From NCBI RefSeq assembly GCF_028583545.1, contig NZ_CP087106.1, positions 744,001-808,000 of the forward strand: a DNA stretch of 64,000 nucleotides, given 5' to 3'. Made by a program: the position numbers and the translations under genes. Each line of letters opens with the position of its first letter. Positions within the stretch are counted from its first letter, which is position 1. The notes beneath the pieces were generated by a model, which worked only from the letters and a program-made list of their open reading frames with translations, ran no database searches and was not told where the DNA came from. This document shows positions 7,818-15,857 of the stretch, piece after piece. Source of the DNA: Methylobacterium sp. NMS14P (lineage in GTDB: Bacteria; Pseudomonadota; Alphaproteobacteria; Rhizobiales; Beijerinckiaceae).

Positions 7818-8012
7818 ATGCCCGAGACATGCCCCCCGTTCGAACCCGAGAGCTACGCCGCGGCCGCGGCGGCCCTCCTCGGCCTCACCCTCGATCCCGC
7901 CTGGATCGCGCCGGTCACCGCGAACCTGCGCGTCCTGGCCGCGGCGGCCGAGCTGGTGGAGGCCTTCCCGCTCGCGGACGAGATCGACTCGGCGCCGAGG
8001 TTCGAGGCGTGA
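7818..8012 (+). CDS. atzG: AtzG-like small subunit (DUF4089)
   Basis: The 64-residue helical protein (PESYAAAAAALLGLTLDPAW, then VTANLRVLAAAAELVEAF, PLADE and PRFEA) matches the AtzG/DUF4089 family. In the cyanuric-acid pathway AtzG forms a heterotetramer with the amidase AtzE, which it stabilises and whose active site it completes. The fold is related to GatC, the small partner of the GatA amidase. The stop codon overlaps the atzE GTG start by 4 bp, fitting strict stoichiometric coupling. The name rests on the motif plus its position before an AtzE-type amidase. Confidence 0.82.
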   Translation: MPETCPPFEPESYAAAAAALLGLTLDPAWIAPVTANLRVLAAAAELVEAFPLADEIDSAPRFEA

Positions 8013-9409
8013 GCGCGAGCAGTCCCTCGACGGCGGCCACGATCGCGGCGGCGATCGCGGAGGGCCGAACCACCGCGCGCCAGGCCGTCACGGCGACGCT
8101 CGACCGGATCGGGCGACTGGACGACCGGGTCGGCGCCTTCACCGACGTGCTGTCCACCCGCGCCCTGGCCCGGGCCGACGCGCAGGACGCGGCGCGCCGC
8201 GACGGGGCGTCGCCGGGCCCGCTGGCCGGCGTGCCGTTCGCGGTGAAGAACCTGATCGACGTCGAAGGCCTGCCCACCCGCGCCGGCTCGAAGATCAACC
8301 GGGAGCGGCCGCCGGCCGAGCGGGACGGCGCCCTGGTGCGGCGCCTTGAGGCGGCGGGGGCGATCCTCGTGGGCGCCCTCAACATGGGCGAGTACGCCTA
8401 CGACTTCACCGGCGAGAACATCCACGACGGCGACGCCCACAACCCCCACGCCCTGGATCACATGACCGGCGGCTCGTCGGGCGGCTCGGGCGCGGCCATC
8501 GCCGCCGGGATGGTGCCGCTCACGCTGGGCTCGGACACGAACGGCTCGATCCGCGTCCCCGCCGCCTTCTGCGGCTGCTTCGGCCTCAAGCCGACCTACG
8601 GCCGGCTGACCCGCGCGGGGAGCTTCCCCTTCGTGGGCAGCCTGGACCATCTCGGCCCGATGGCCCGGAGCGTCACCGACCTCGCGCTCGCCTACGACGC
8701 CATGCAGGGCCCCGATCCGGACGATCCGGTCGCGACGCTCCGCCCGGCGGAGCCGGTCCTGCCGCGGCTCGAGGCGGGGATCGACGGCCTGCGCGTCGCG
8801 GTGGCCGGCGGCCATTTCGCCCGCAACGGCGATCCGGACGCCTTCGCGGCGGTGGCACGCGCCGCCGAGACGCTCGGCGCGCGGCGCACCGTCGAGCTGC
8901 CGGAGGCCCACCGCGCCCGCGCGGCCGCCTACCTGATCACCGCGGCCGAGGGGGCGACGCTCCACCTCGACCGTCTGCGGACCCGGCCTCAGGATTTCGA
9001 CCCGGCGGTGCGCGACCGGCTGATCGCCGGGGCGATGATCCCGGCACCCCACGTGGAGCGGGCGCAGCGGTTCCGCCGCTGGTACCGGGCGCGGGTGCTG
9101 GAGCTGTTCGAGACCGTCGACGTCATCCTGGCCCCGGCTACGCCCTGCCGCGCGCCGCGGGGCGGCCAGACCCACTTCGTCCTCGACGGCGTGACGCTGC
9201 CGGTGCGCGCCAATATCGGGGTGTTCACGCAGCCGATCTCCTTCATCGGCCTCCCGGTCGTGGCGGCGCCGGTCCGGCTCGACGCCGGTCTGCCGCTCGG
9301 CGTCCAGATCATCGCCGCGCCCTGGCGCGAGGATCTCGTCCTGCGCGCGGCGCGCCACCTCGAACGGACCGGCGTCAGCGCGGCGCCCATCGCGGAGCTT
9401 GCCCGATGA
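8009..9409 (+). CDS. atzE: AtzE-type amidase (amidase-signature hydrolase)
   Basis: This 466-residue enzyme belongs to the amidase-signature family. The Ser-cisSer-Lys triad is readable: K80 in FAVKNLIDVEG, cis-Ser about 156 in GGSSGGSG, and nucleophile S180 in SDTNGSIRVP. AtzE with AtzG hydrolyses 1-carboxybiuret in the cyanuric-acid route. Many homologues sit outside that pathway, so the in vivo substrate here (a carboxylated urea, biuret or ureide) is inferred. The start is GTG at 8009, overlapping atzG; its own stop overlaps atzH by 4 bp. No cyanuric acid hydrolase (AtzD) or allophanate hydrolase (AtzF) is in the window. Confidence 0.85.
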   Translation: MSASSPSTAATIAAAIAEGRTTARQAVTATLDRIGRLDDRVGAFTDVLSTRALARADAQDAARRDGASPGPLAGVPFAVKNLIDVEGLPTRAGSKINRERPPAERDGALVRRLEAAGAILVGALNMGEYAYDFTGENIHDGDAHNPHALDHMTGGSSGGSGAAIAAGMVPLTLGSDTNGSIRVPAAFCGCFGLKPTYGRLTRAGSFPFVGSLDHLGPMARSVTDLALAYDAMQGPDPDDPVATLRPAEPVLPRLEAGIDGLRVAVAGGHFARNGDPDAFAAVARAAETLGARRTVELPEAHRARAAAYLITAAEGATLHLDRLRTRPQDFDPAVRDRLIAGAMIPAPHVERAQRFRRWYRARVLELFETVDVILAPATPCRAPRGGQTHFVLDGVTLPVRANIGVFTQPISFIGLPVVAAPVRLDAGLPLGVQIIAAPWREDLVLRAARHLERTGVSAAPIAELAR

Positions 9410-9789
9410 TCATCGACGATCCCGCCGTGAAGGCCGAGGTCGAGGCCGCGTTCCGGGCCTACGAGACGGCGCTCACCACCAACGACGTCCCGACCCTGGA
9501 GGCGCTGTTCCGGGACGATCCGCTGACCATCCGCTACGGGATCGGCGAGAACCTCTACGGCATGGACGCGATCCGCGCCTTCCGCCGGGCCCGCTCCCCG
9601 GTGGGCCTGGAGCGGACCCTGGCGCGGACGCAGATCACCACCTACGGGCGAGACTTCGCCACCGCGATGACGCTGTTCACCCGCGCCAGCGCGCCGGGCA
9701 AGATCGGCCGCCAGAGCCAGACCTGGGCGCGCTTCCCAGAGGGCTGGCGGGTGGTGGCCGCCCACGTGAGCCTGATCGACGCGGACTAG
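9406..9789 (+). CDS. atzH: AtzH/HpxZ family protein (DUF3225)
   Basis: The 127-residue protein is of the SnoaL/NTF2-like DUF3225 family (VKAEVEAAFRAYETAL, ALFRDDPLTIRYGIGENLYG, QSQTWARF, GWRVVAAHVSLID). AtzH was shown to act as a 1,3-dicarboxyurea amidohydrolase next to AtzE-AtzG in cyanuric-acid breakdown; HpxZ, in oxalurate catabolism, is the other named member. Its place after atzG-atzE favours the AtzH reading. The ATG overlaps the atzE stop (ATGA). A short hairpin follows immediately, possibly separating the enzyme genes from the transporter genes. Confidence 0.78.
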   Translation: MIIDDPAVKAEVEAAFRAYETALTTNDVPTLEALFRDDPLTIRYGIGENLYGMDAIRAFRRARSPVGLERTLARTQITTYGRDFATAMTLFTRASAPGKIGRQSQTWARFPEGWRVVAAHVSLIDAD

Positions 9790-9791
9790 CT

Positions 9792-9812
9792 GCGGAGCGG
9801 CCCGCGCTCCGC
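9792..9812 (+). terminator. Short hairpin after atzH
   Basis: An 8-bp perfect stem (GCGGAGCG, 9792-9799, with 9805-9812) and a 5-base loop begin 3 bases after the atzH stop. There is no T run. It may attenuate transcription into, or protect the end of the message before, the binding-protein gene. Confidence 0.45.
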
Positions 9813-9896
9813 CCGGGGCGTGTGGCCGCGGGCTTGCATACGGTCGAGCGTATTCCGCGCCGTCTGGCGCGGACCAACGCGAGTACCCGACCCGAG

Positions 9897-11519
9897 ATGC
9901 TGTCCCGTCTGAGAAAACTCGGCGCCCGCGCGGCGCTGGCCGGCGCCCTGGCGCTCTCCGCGAGCACCGCGGCCCTCGCGCAGGGGACGCTGCGGATCGG
10001 CATGACCGCCTCCGACATCCCGCTGACCACCGGCCAGACCGACAACGGCGGCGAGGGCATGCGGTTCATGGGCTACACGGTCTACGACGGCCTCATCAAT
10101 TGGGACCTGTCGAGCGCCGAGCTGGCCTCCGACCTCGTGCCGGGACTCGCGACCAGCTGGGGCGTCGACGCCGCCGACAAGACCAAGTGGACCTTCAAGC
10201 TCCGGCCCGGCGTCAAATTCCACGACGGCTCCGACTTCACCGCCGACGCGGTGGTCTGGAACCTCGACAAGCTCCTGAAGGCCGACGCGCCGCAGTACGA
10301 CCCGCGCCAGTCCGCGCAGGGCAAGACCCGCATCCCGGCGGTCGCGAGCTACCGGGTGGTCGACCCGCTGACGGTCGAGATCACCACCAAGGCCCCCGAC
10401 GCGACGCTGCCCTACCAGATCGCCTGGATCATGATGTCGTCGCCGGCCCAGTGGGAGAAGCTCGGCAAGTCCTGGGACGCCTTCGCCAAGCAGCCCTCCG
10501 GCACCGGCCCGTGGAAGCTGACCCTGTTCGCCCCGCGCGAGCGCGCCGAGATGGTCCCGTTCAAGGAGTACTGGGACGCGAACCGCGTGCCGAAGCTCGA
10601 CAAGCTCGTGCTGATCCCGCTGCCGGAGGCCAACGCCCGGACCGCCGCCCTCCGCTCCGGACAGGTGGACTGGATCGAGGCGCCCGCGCCGGATTCCGTG
10701 GCCTCGCTGAAGAGCGCCGGCTTCACCATCGTCACCAACGCCTACCCGCATAACTGGACGTGGCACCTGTCGCGCGTCGAGGGCTCGCCCTGGAACGACA
10801 TCCGCGTGCGCAAGGCGGCGAACCTCGCCATCGACCGCGAGGGCCTGAAGGAGCTGCTCGGCGGCCTCGCGATCCCCGCGAAGGGCTTCATGCCGCCCGG
10901 CCACCAGTGGTTCGGCCACCCGACCTTCGACATCAAGTACGACCCGGACGCCGCCAAGAAGCTGCTGGCCGAGGCGGGCTACAGCCCGGCCAAGCCCCTG
11001 AAGCTGAAGGTCGCGATCTCGGCCTCCGGCTCGGGCCAGATGCAGCCCCTGCCGATGAACGAGTTCGTGCAGCAGAACCTCGCCGACGTCGGCATCCAGG
11101 TCGACTACGAGGTCGTGGAGTGGAACACGCTGATCAACATCTGGCGGGCCGGGGCCAAGGCCGACATCTCCCGCGGCGTCTCGGCGATCAACTACTCGTA
11201 CTTCATCCAGGACCCCTTCACCGGGTTCATCCGCCACCTGCAGTGCAACTTCGCCCCGCCGAACGGCACGAATTGGGGCTACTACTGCGACCCGGCGATG
11301 GACAAGCTGTTCGACCAGGTCCGCAACACCTTCGACAAGGCCGAGCAGACGAAGGTCCTGGAGAAGGTCCACGAGAAGTACGTCGACGACGCGCTGTTCG
11401 TCATGATCACGCACGACGTCAACCCGCGCGCGATGAGCCCCAAGGTGAAGGGCTTCGTCCAGGCGCAGAACTGGTTCCAGGACTTCTCGAAGATTACGAT
11501 GGCGACGGCGGGGCGGTAG
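9897..11519 (+). CDS. ABC importer substrate-binding protein, peptide/nickel (SBP_bac_5) family
   Basis: This 540-residue periplasmic protein captures the substrate for the importer encoded downstream. A signal peptide (LGARAALAGALALSASTAAL, cleavage near ALA-QG at 28) is followed by the family-5 fold: VYDGLINWD, LATSWGVDAADKTKWTFKLR, PGVKFHDGSDFTADAVVWNL and VRKAANLAIDREGLKELLGG. The ligand is not predictable. Linkage to atzGEH suggests a ureide- or amide-like nitrogen compound or a small peptide. The ATG at 9897 is chosen because it gives a complete signal peptide. The permease genes follow after a 260-bp gap filled by a palindromic repeat. Confidence 0.88.
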   Translation: MLSRLRKLGARAALAGALALSASTAALAQGTLRIGMTASDIPLTTGQTDNGGEGMRFMGYTVYDGLINWDLSSAELASDLVPGLATSWGVDAADKTKWTFKLRPGVKFHDGSDFTADAVVWNLDKLLKADAPQYDPRQSAQGKTRIPAVASYRVVDPLTVEITTKAPDATLPYQIAWIMMSSPAQWEKLGKSWDAFAKQPSGTGPWKLTLFAPRERAEMVPFKEYWDANRVPKLDKLVLIPLPEANARTAALRSGQVDWIEAPAPDSVASLKSAGFTIVTNAYPHNWTWHLSRVEGSPWNDIRVRKAANLAIDREGLKELLGGLAIPAKGFMPPGHQWFGHPTFDIKYDPDAAKKLLAEAGYSPAKPLKLKVAISASGSGQMQPLPMNEFVQQNLADVGIQVDYEVVEWNTLINIWRAGAKADISRGVSAINYSYFIQDPFTGFIRHLQCNFAPPNGTNWGYYCDPAMDKLFDQVRNTFDKAEQTKVLEKVHEKYVDDALFVMITHDVNPRAMSPKVKGFVQAQNWFQDFSKITMATAGR

Positions 11520-11594
11520 CGCCGCCGTCGCGCCCGCGAGCGATCGGAGGCACGGATCGGGTTCGCGAAGACAGATCTGCAGGAGGCGCGGGTC

Positions 11595-11688
11595 CCCTCT
11601 CCCGTGCGGGAGAGGGACAGGGTGAGGGGTGCGACCGCGCCGGAACGACCTGATCCCTCACCGCAACCCTCTCCCGCACGGGAGAGGG
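11595..11688. repeat. Palindromic intergenic repeat (two hairpins arranged as a larger inverted repeat)
   Basis: Each half contains a 10-bp perfect palindrome arm, CCCTCTCCCG/CGGGAGAGGG (11595-11616 and 11667-11688). The two halves are near-exact reverse complements over about 34 bases, including a GGTGAGGG extension. A third copy of the core is at 42496-42519. Such elements are dispersed in intergenic DNA of many high-GC alphaproteobacteria. Lying between the binding-protein gene and the permeases, it may stabilise the upstream mRNA and set differential expression. Confidence 0.85.
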
Positions 11689-11779
11689 GGCTTGTTGCGT
11701 CTCGCGAGGACCGAAGCGCGATCTTCGAAGTCTCGCCGCGTCGGCGGCGACAAAATACCGATGGGCCAGAAGGCGAGTA

Positions 11780-12733
11780 ATGCTGCTCTACATCCTCAAA
11801 CGGCTGGTCTACGTGACGCCCGTGGCGTTCGGGGTCAGCGTCGTCTGCTTCCTCCTCGTCCACCTCGCGCCGGGCGATCCCCTGAGCGCGGTTCTGCCCG
11901 CGGACGCCACCCAGGCCACCATCGACGAGATGCGGGCCGCCTACGGCTTCGATAAGCCCCTGCCGGTCCAGTACCTGATCTGGCTGTGGCACGTGCTGCA
12001 CGGCGATCTCGGCACCTCCATCGCCACCGGCCGCCCGGTGCTCGGCGAGGTCAGCCGCGCCGTGGTGAACTCGCTGATCCTCGCCTCGGTGGCGACCGTG
12101 ATCGGCTTCACCTTCGGCACCCTGTTCGGCTTCGTGGCGGGCTATCACCGCAACTCCCTGGCCGACCGGGCGGCCTCCGCCGTGTCGGTCTTCGGCGTGA
12201 GCGTTCCGCACTACTGGCTCGGCATGGTCTTGGTGATCGTGTTCTCGGCCAATCTCGGCTGGCTGCCGCCGACCGGGGCCGGGCCCGACGGCTCCGGCAA
12301 TTGGCGGCCCGACTTCGAGCACCTGCGCTACCTGATCCTGCCGGCGATCACGATGTCGGTGATCCCGATGGGCATCATCGCCCGCACGGTCCGGGCGCTG
12401 GTGGCCGACATCCTGTCCCAGGACTTCGTCGAGGCCCTGCGTGCCAAGGGCATGGACGAGCGCGGCGTGTTCCGCCACGTCGTGCGCAACGCCGCCCCGA
12501 CGGCGCTCGCCATCATGGGCCTGCAGCTCGGCTACCTGCTGGGCGGCTCGATCCTGGTCGAGACCGTGTTCGCGTGGCCGGGCACCGGCTTCCTGCTCAA
12601 CGCCGCGATCTTCCAGCGCGACCTGCCCCTGCTGCAGGGCTCGATCCTCGTGCTGGCGATGTTCTTCGTGCTCCTCAACCTGCTGGTGGACGTGATGCAG
12701 ACCGCCCTCGACCCGCGCATCGAGCGCGCTTGA
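11780..12733 (+). CDS. ABC importer permease, DppB-like
   Basis: The 317-residue inner-membrane protein has about six transmembrane helices and the usual family start (LLYILKRLVYVTPVAFGV, LVHLAPGDPL). The cytoplasmic EAA loop that contacts the ATPase reads FVEALRAKGMDERGVFRHVV and is followed by RNAAPTALAIMG. It pairs with the next gene to form the pore for the substrate delivered by the upstream binding protein. The ATG follows a GCGAGTA stretch; there is no strong Shine-Dalgarno. Length and topology are typical of DppB/OppB/GsiC. Confidence 0.9.
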   Translation: MLLYILKRLVYVTPVAFGVSVVCFLLVHLAPGDPLSAVLPADATQATIDEMRAAYGFDKPLPVQYLIWLWHVLHGDLGTSIATGRPVLGEVSRAVVNSLILASVATVIGFTFGTLFGFVAGYHRNSLADRAASAVSVFGVSVPHYWLGMVLVIVFSANLGWLPPTGAGPDGSGNWRPDFEHLRYLILPAITMSVIPMGIIARTVRALVADILSQDFVEALRAKGMDERGVFRHVVRNAAPTALAIMGLQLGYLLGGSILVETVFAWPGTGFLLNAAIFQRDLPLLQGSILVLAMFFVLLNLLVDVMQTALDPRIERA

Positions 12734-12747
12734 GCCGGAGCCCGACG

Positions 12748-13683
12748 ATGACCGTTCCCGTCACCGCGGCCTCCGTGGCCCTCGACGGCGGCGTCCTCGC
12801 CGCCGAGGACGTGACCCACGGGCCCGAGGCCGCCTTCGCCCCGTCGCGCGGTTTCTGGGGCCATGTCGGCCACCGGCTCGTGCGCGACCCCGTCGCCATG
12901 GGCGCGGGCGCCGTGATCCTGATCGTGGTGCTGATCGCGATCCTCGCGCCCTGGATCACTCCCATGGACCCCTACAAGGGCTCCATGCTGCGCCGCCTCA
13001 GGCACGTCGGCGACGCCACCTACTGGCTGGGCTCGGACGAGCTCGGCCGCGACATGATCAGCCGGCTGATGCTGGGCTCGCGGCTCTCGCTGTTCATCGG
13101 CGTGACCCCGGTGCTGATCGCCTTCGTGATCGGCTCCGCGATCGGGATCCTGGCCGGCTACGTCGGCGGCTGGACCAACACGATCCTGATGCGCACCATC
13201 GACGTCTTCTTCGCCTTCCCGTCGGTGCTGCTGGCGATCGCGCTGTCCGGCGCGCTCGGCGCCGGCATCTTCAACTCGATCGTGTCGCTGACCTGCGTGT
13301 TCGTGCCCCAGATCGCCCGCGTGGCCGAGAGCGTCACGACGGGCATCCGCAGGCGCGACTACATCGACGCCGCCAAGCTGTCGGGCGCCTCGGCCCTGAC
13401 GATCATGCGCGTGCAGGTGCTCGGCAACGTCGTCGGGCCGATCTTCGTCTACGCGACCAGCCTGATCTCGGTCTCGATGATCCTGGCCTCCGGCCTGTCG
13501 TTCCTCGGCCTCGGCGTGCGCCCGCCCGAGCCCGAATGGGGCCTGATGCTCAACACCCTGCGCACCGCGATCTACGTCAACCCGGTCGTGGCCGCCCTCC
13601 CGGGCGTCTGCATCTTCGTCGTCTCGATCGCCTTCAACCTGTTCTCGGACGGCCTCCGGTCCGCCATGGAGATTCGCCAGTGA
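12748..13683 (+). CDS. ABC importer permease, DppC-like
   Basis: The 311-residue permease has an N-terminal extension of about 45 residues before the first helix (AVILIVVLIAILAPWITP). The DppC-type signature follows: HVGDATYWLGSDELGRDMIS, then SRLMLGSRLSLFIG. The EAA loop is YIDAAKLSGASALTIMRVQV, then LGNVVGPI. The C-terminus LSFLGLGVRPPEPEWGLML is typical of the family. It starts 14 bp after the DppB-like gene and its stop overlaps the first ATPase start (GTGA), so all three are co-translated. Confidence 0.9.
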   Translation: MTVPVTAASVALDGGVLAAEDVTHGPEAAFAPSRGFWGHVGHRLVRDPVAMGAGAVILIVVLIAILAPWITPMDPYKGSMLRRLRHVGDATYWLGSDELGRDMISRLMLGSRLSLFIGVTPVLIAFVIGSAIGILAGYVGGWTNTILMRTIDVFFAFPSVLLAIALSGALGAGIFNSIVSLTCVFVPQIARVAESVTTGIRRRDYIDAAKLSGASALTIMRVQVLGNVVGPIFVYATSLISVSMILASGLSFLGLGVRPPEPEWGLMLNTLRTAIYVNPVVAALPGVCIFVVSIAFNLFSDGLRSAMEIRQ

Positions 13684-14735
13684 GCGTCATCCCGGACGCC
13701 CCCGACCCGTTCGCCCGCGACCGCGGCGGACCGGCCCAGCCGCTGCTGTCGGTCTCGGGCCTCGTCAAGCACTTCCCGGTCCGCAAGGCCGGCGGCAAGA
13801 AGCAGGTGGTCCGGGCGGTCGACGGCGTCGACTTCGACGTCCTGAAGGGCGAGACCCTCGGCATCGTCGGCGAGTCCGGCTGCGGGAAGTCGACGACCGC
13901 CAAGCTGCTGATGGGCCTGATTGAGCGCGATTCCGGCACGATGCTGTACGACGGCCAGCCGGTCGGCGAGCGGGCCATGCCCTGGCGGTCCTACCGCCGC
14001 CAGGCCCAGATGGTGTTCCAGGACAGCTACGCGTCGCTCAACCCGCGCATGACCGTCGAGCAGTCGATCGCCTTCGGCCCGAAGGTGAACGGCGTGCCCG
14101 CCCGCGAGGCGGTGGAGCGCGCCCGCGGGCTGCTCGCCCGGGTCGGGCTGGAGCCGAAGCGCTTCGCCGGCCGCTACCCGCACGAGATCTCCGGCGGCCA
14201 GCGCCAGCGGGTGAACATCGCCCGCTCGCTCGCCCTGGAGCCGCGGCTGGTGCTCCTCGACGAGGCGGTCTCGGCGCTCGACAAGTCGGTGGAGGCGCAG
14301 GTCCTGAACCTGCTCCTCGACCTCAAGGCCGAGTTCGGCCTGACCTACATCTTCATCAGCCACGACCTGAACGTCGTGCGCTTCATCTCCGACCGGGTGA
14401 TGGTGATGTATCTCGGCCGGGTCTCCGAGATCGGCCCGTCCGACACGGTGCTCGACGCGCCGGCGCACCCCTACACCGAGGCGCTGCTCGCCTCGATGCC
14501 GTCTCTCGATCCGGACAACCGCACTCAGGCGGCGCTGCTCGCGGGCGACCCGCCGAACCCGATCGACCCGCCAACGGGCTGCCGCTTCCACCCGCGCTGC
14601 GCCCTGGCGGAGGACGTCTGCGGCCGGACGGAGCCGCCCCTCGACACGGTCCGGCCGCTGCACCGCGTCGCCTGCCTCGCCCGGCAGCCCGGCTCGGGCC
14701 ACTCCGCGGCCCCCGCGGGCGCGCTGGCAGCATGA
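13680..14735 (+). CDS. ABC importer ATPase, DppF/OppF-like
   Basis: This 351-residue ATPase energises the importer. Walker A is GESGCGKST (64-72); the signature is ISGGQRQRVN, Walker B is RLVLLDEAVSALD, and the H-loop is FISHDLNVV. The C-terminal oligopeptide-transporter extension includes the cysteine-bearing PPTGCRFHPRC block and a later Cys-Gly, typical of OppD/F proteins and able to bind an Fe-S cluster in some of them. Walker B has DEAVSALD where DEPxSALD is usual; this variation is common in OppF-type proteins. The start is GTG at 13680, overlapping the permease stop. Confidence 0.9.
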   Translation: MSVIPDAPDPFARDRGGPAQPLLSVSGLVKHFPVRKAGGKKQVVRAVDGVDFDVLKGETLGIVGESGCGKSTTAKLLMGLIERDSGTMLYDGQPVGERAMPWRSYRRQAQMVFQDSYASLNPRMTVEQSIAFGPKVNGVPAREAVERARGLLARVGLEPKRFAGRYPHEISGGQRQRVNIARSLALEPRLVLLDEAVSALDKSVEAQVLNLLLDLKAEFGLTYIFISHDLNVVRFISDRVMVMYLGRVSEIGPSDTVLDAPAHPYTEALLASMPSLDPDNRTQAALLAGDPPNPIDPPTGCRFHPRCALAEDVCGRTEPPLDTVRPLHRVACLARQPGSGHSAAPAGALAA

Positions 14736-15769
14736 GCACCCCGATGTCCGGTTCAGAACCCGCGGTCGCCCTGAAGGACCTGCGCGTCGCCTTCGGCAAG
14801 GTCCAGGTCGTCGACGGCGTCGACCTGAGCCTGGAGCGCGGTCAGGCGCTGGCGCTCATCGGCGAGTCGGGGTCGGGCAAGAGCGTGACCCTGCGGGCGA
14901 TTCTGCGGCTGTTCCCCGAGGGGCGCAGCCGGATCGAGGGCGGCATCCGGGCCGCCGGCAAGGACGTGCAGGCGCTGACCCGGCGCCAGCTCGCGGATTT
15001 CCGCGGCGGCGACGTCTCGATGATCTTCCAGGAGCCGCTGCTCGCCTTCGACCCGGTCTACACGGTCGGCCGGCAGATCACCGAGGCGATCCTGCGCCAC
15101 GAGCGGATCTCCAAGGACGAGGCCCGCAAGCGGGCGCTCGCCCTGTTCGAGCGGGTGCGGATCCCGAGCCCGGAGCGGCGGCTCGACAACTACCCGCACG
15201 AGATGTCGGGCGGCATGCGCCAGCGGGCCATGATCGCGCTGGCGCTGGCCTGCCGGCCGCAGGTCCTGCTCGCCGACGAGCCGACCACGGCGCTCGACGC
15301 CACCGTGCAGATCCAGGTCCTGCTGCTGCTCCGCGAGCTGCAGCGCGACCTCGGCCTGTCGATCGTGATCGTCACCCACGATCTCGGCGCGGCCGTGGAG
15401 GTCGCCGACCGGATCGCCGTGATGTACGCGGGCAAGATCGTCGAGACCGGCACGGCGCATCAGGTGGTCCTGAACCCGCACCATCCCTACACGATCGGCC
15501 TGCTGCGCAGCCGGGCGGAAGGGGCGCTCGCCAAGGGCTCCCGGCTCCAGACCATCCCGGGCAGCCCGCCGGATCTCGCGAACCGCCCGCCGGGCTGCCC
15601 GTTCGCGCCGCGCTGCTTCCTGGCCGAGGAGCGCTGCCGCCGCGAGATGCCGCCGGTCGCCGAGATCGCCCCCGGCCACCGCGTCGCCTGCTGGCGGACC
15701 GAGGAGGCCTCGGCGGCCTACCGGGCCGGCCCGACACCCGTCCGCGCCGCCGAGCCGGTCCCGGCCTGA
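14732..15769 (+). CDS. ABC importer ATPase, DppD/OppD-like
   Basis: The 345-residue partner ATPase has Walker A GESGSGKSVT (44-53), signature MSGGMRQRAMIAL, Walker B VLLADEPTTALD and H-loop VTHDLGAAVEVAD. The OppD/F C-terminal cysteine block appears as PPGCPFAPRC, then CRREMPP. It overlaps the previous ATPase gene by 4 bp (ATGA). This is the last gene of the importer unit and is followed by a hairpin. With two different ATPases and two permeases the transporter is complete. Confidence 0.9.
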   Translation: MSTPMSGSEPAVALKDLRVAFGKVQVVDGVDLSLERGQALALIGESGSGKSVTLRAILRLFPEGRSRIEGGIRAAGKDVQALTRRQLADFRGGDVSMIFQEPLLAFDPVYTVGRQITEAILRHERISKDEARKRALALFERVRIPSPERRLDNYPHEMSGGMRQRAMIALALACRPQVLLADEPTTALDATVQIQVLLLLRELQRDLGLSIVIVTHDLGAAVEVADRIAVMYAGKIVETGTAHQVVLNPHHPYTIGLLRSRAEGALAKGSRLQTIPGSPPDLANRPPGCPFAPRCFLAEERCRREMPPVAEIAPGHRVACWRTEEASAAYRAGPTPVRAAEPVPA

Positions 15770-15779
15770 CCTCGACGCC

Positions 15780-15812
15780 CCCGCGCCGAGGCTTTATCCG
15801 GCTCGGCGCGGG
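15780..15812 (+). terminator. Hairpin after the ABC importer operon
   Basis: An 11-bp perfect GC-rich stem (15780-15790 with 15802-15812) flanks an 11-base loop GCTTTATCCGG. It starts 11 bases after the last ATPase stop codon. There is no T run, so it is probably a Rho-assisted or mRNA-end hairpin. Confidence 0.6.
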
Positions 15813-15857
15813 CCCGCGGCGGCGGACCGCGTCCGAACCGGCCGCGCGGGCGTCACG

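Noticed and set aside
9836..9852. Small inverted element ATACG-N6-CGTAT before the binding-protein gene
   Set aside because: Five-base arms are within chance expectation and no matching regulator or second copy was found.
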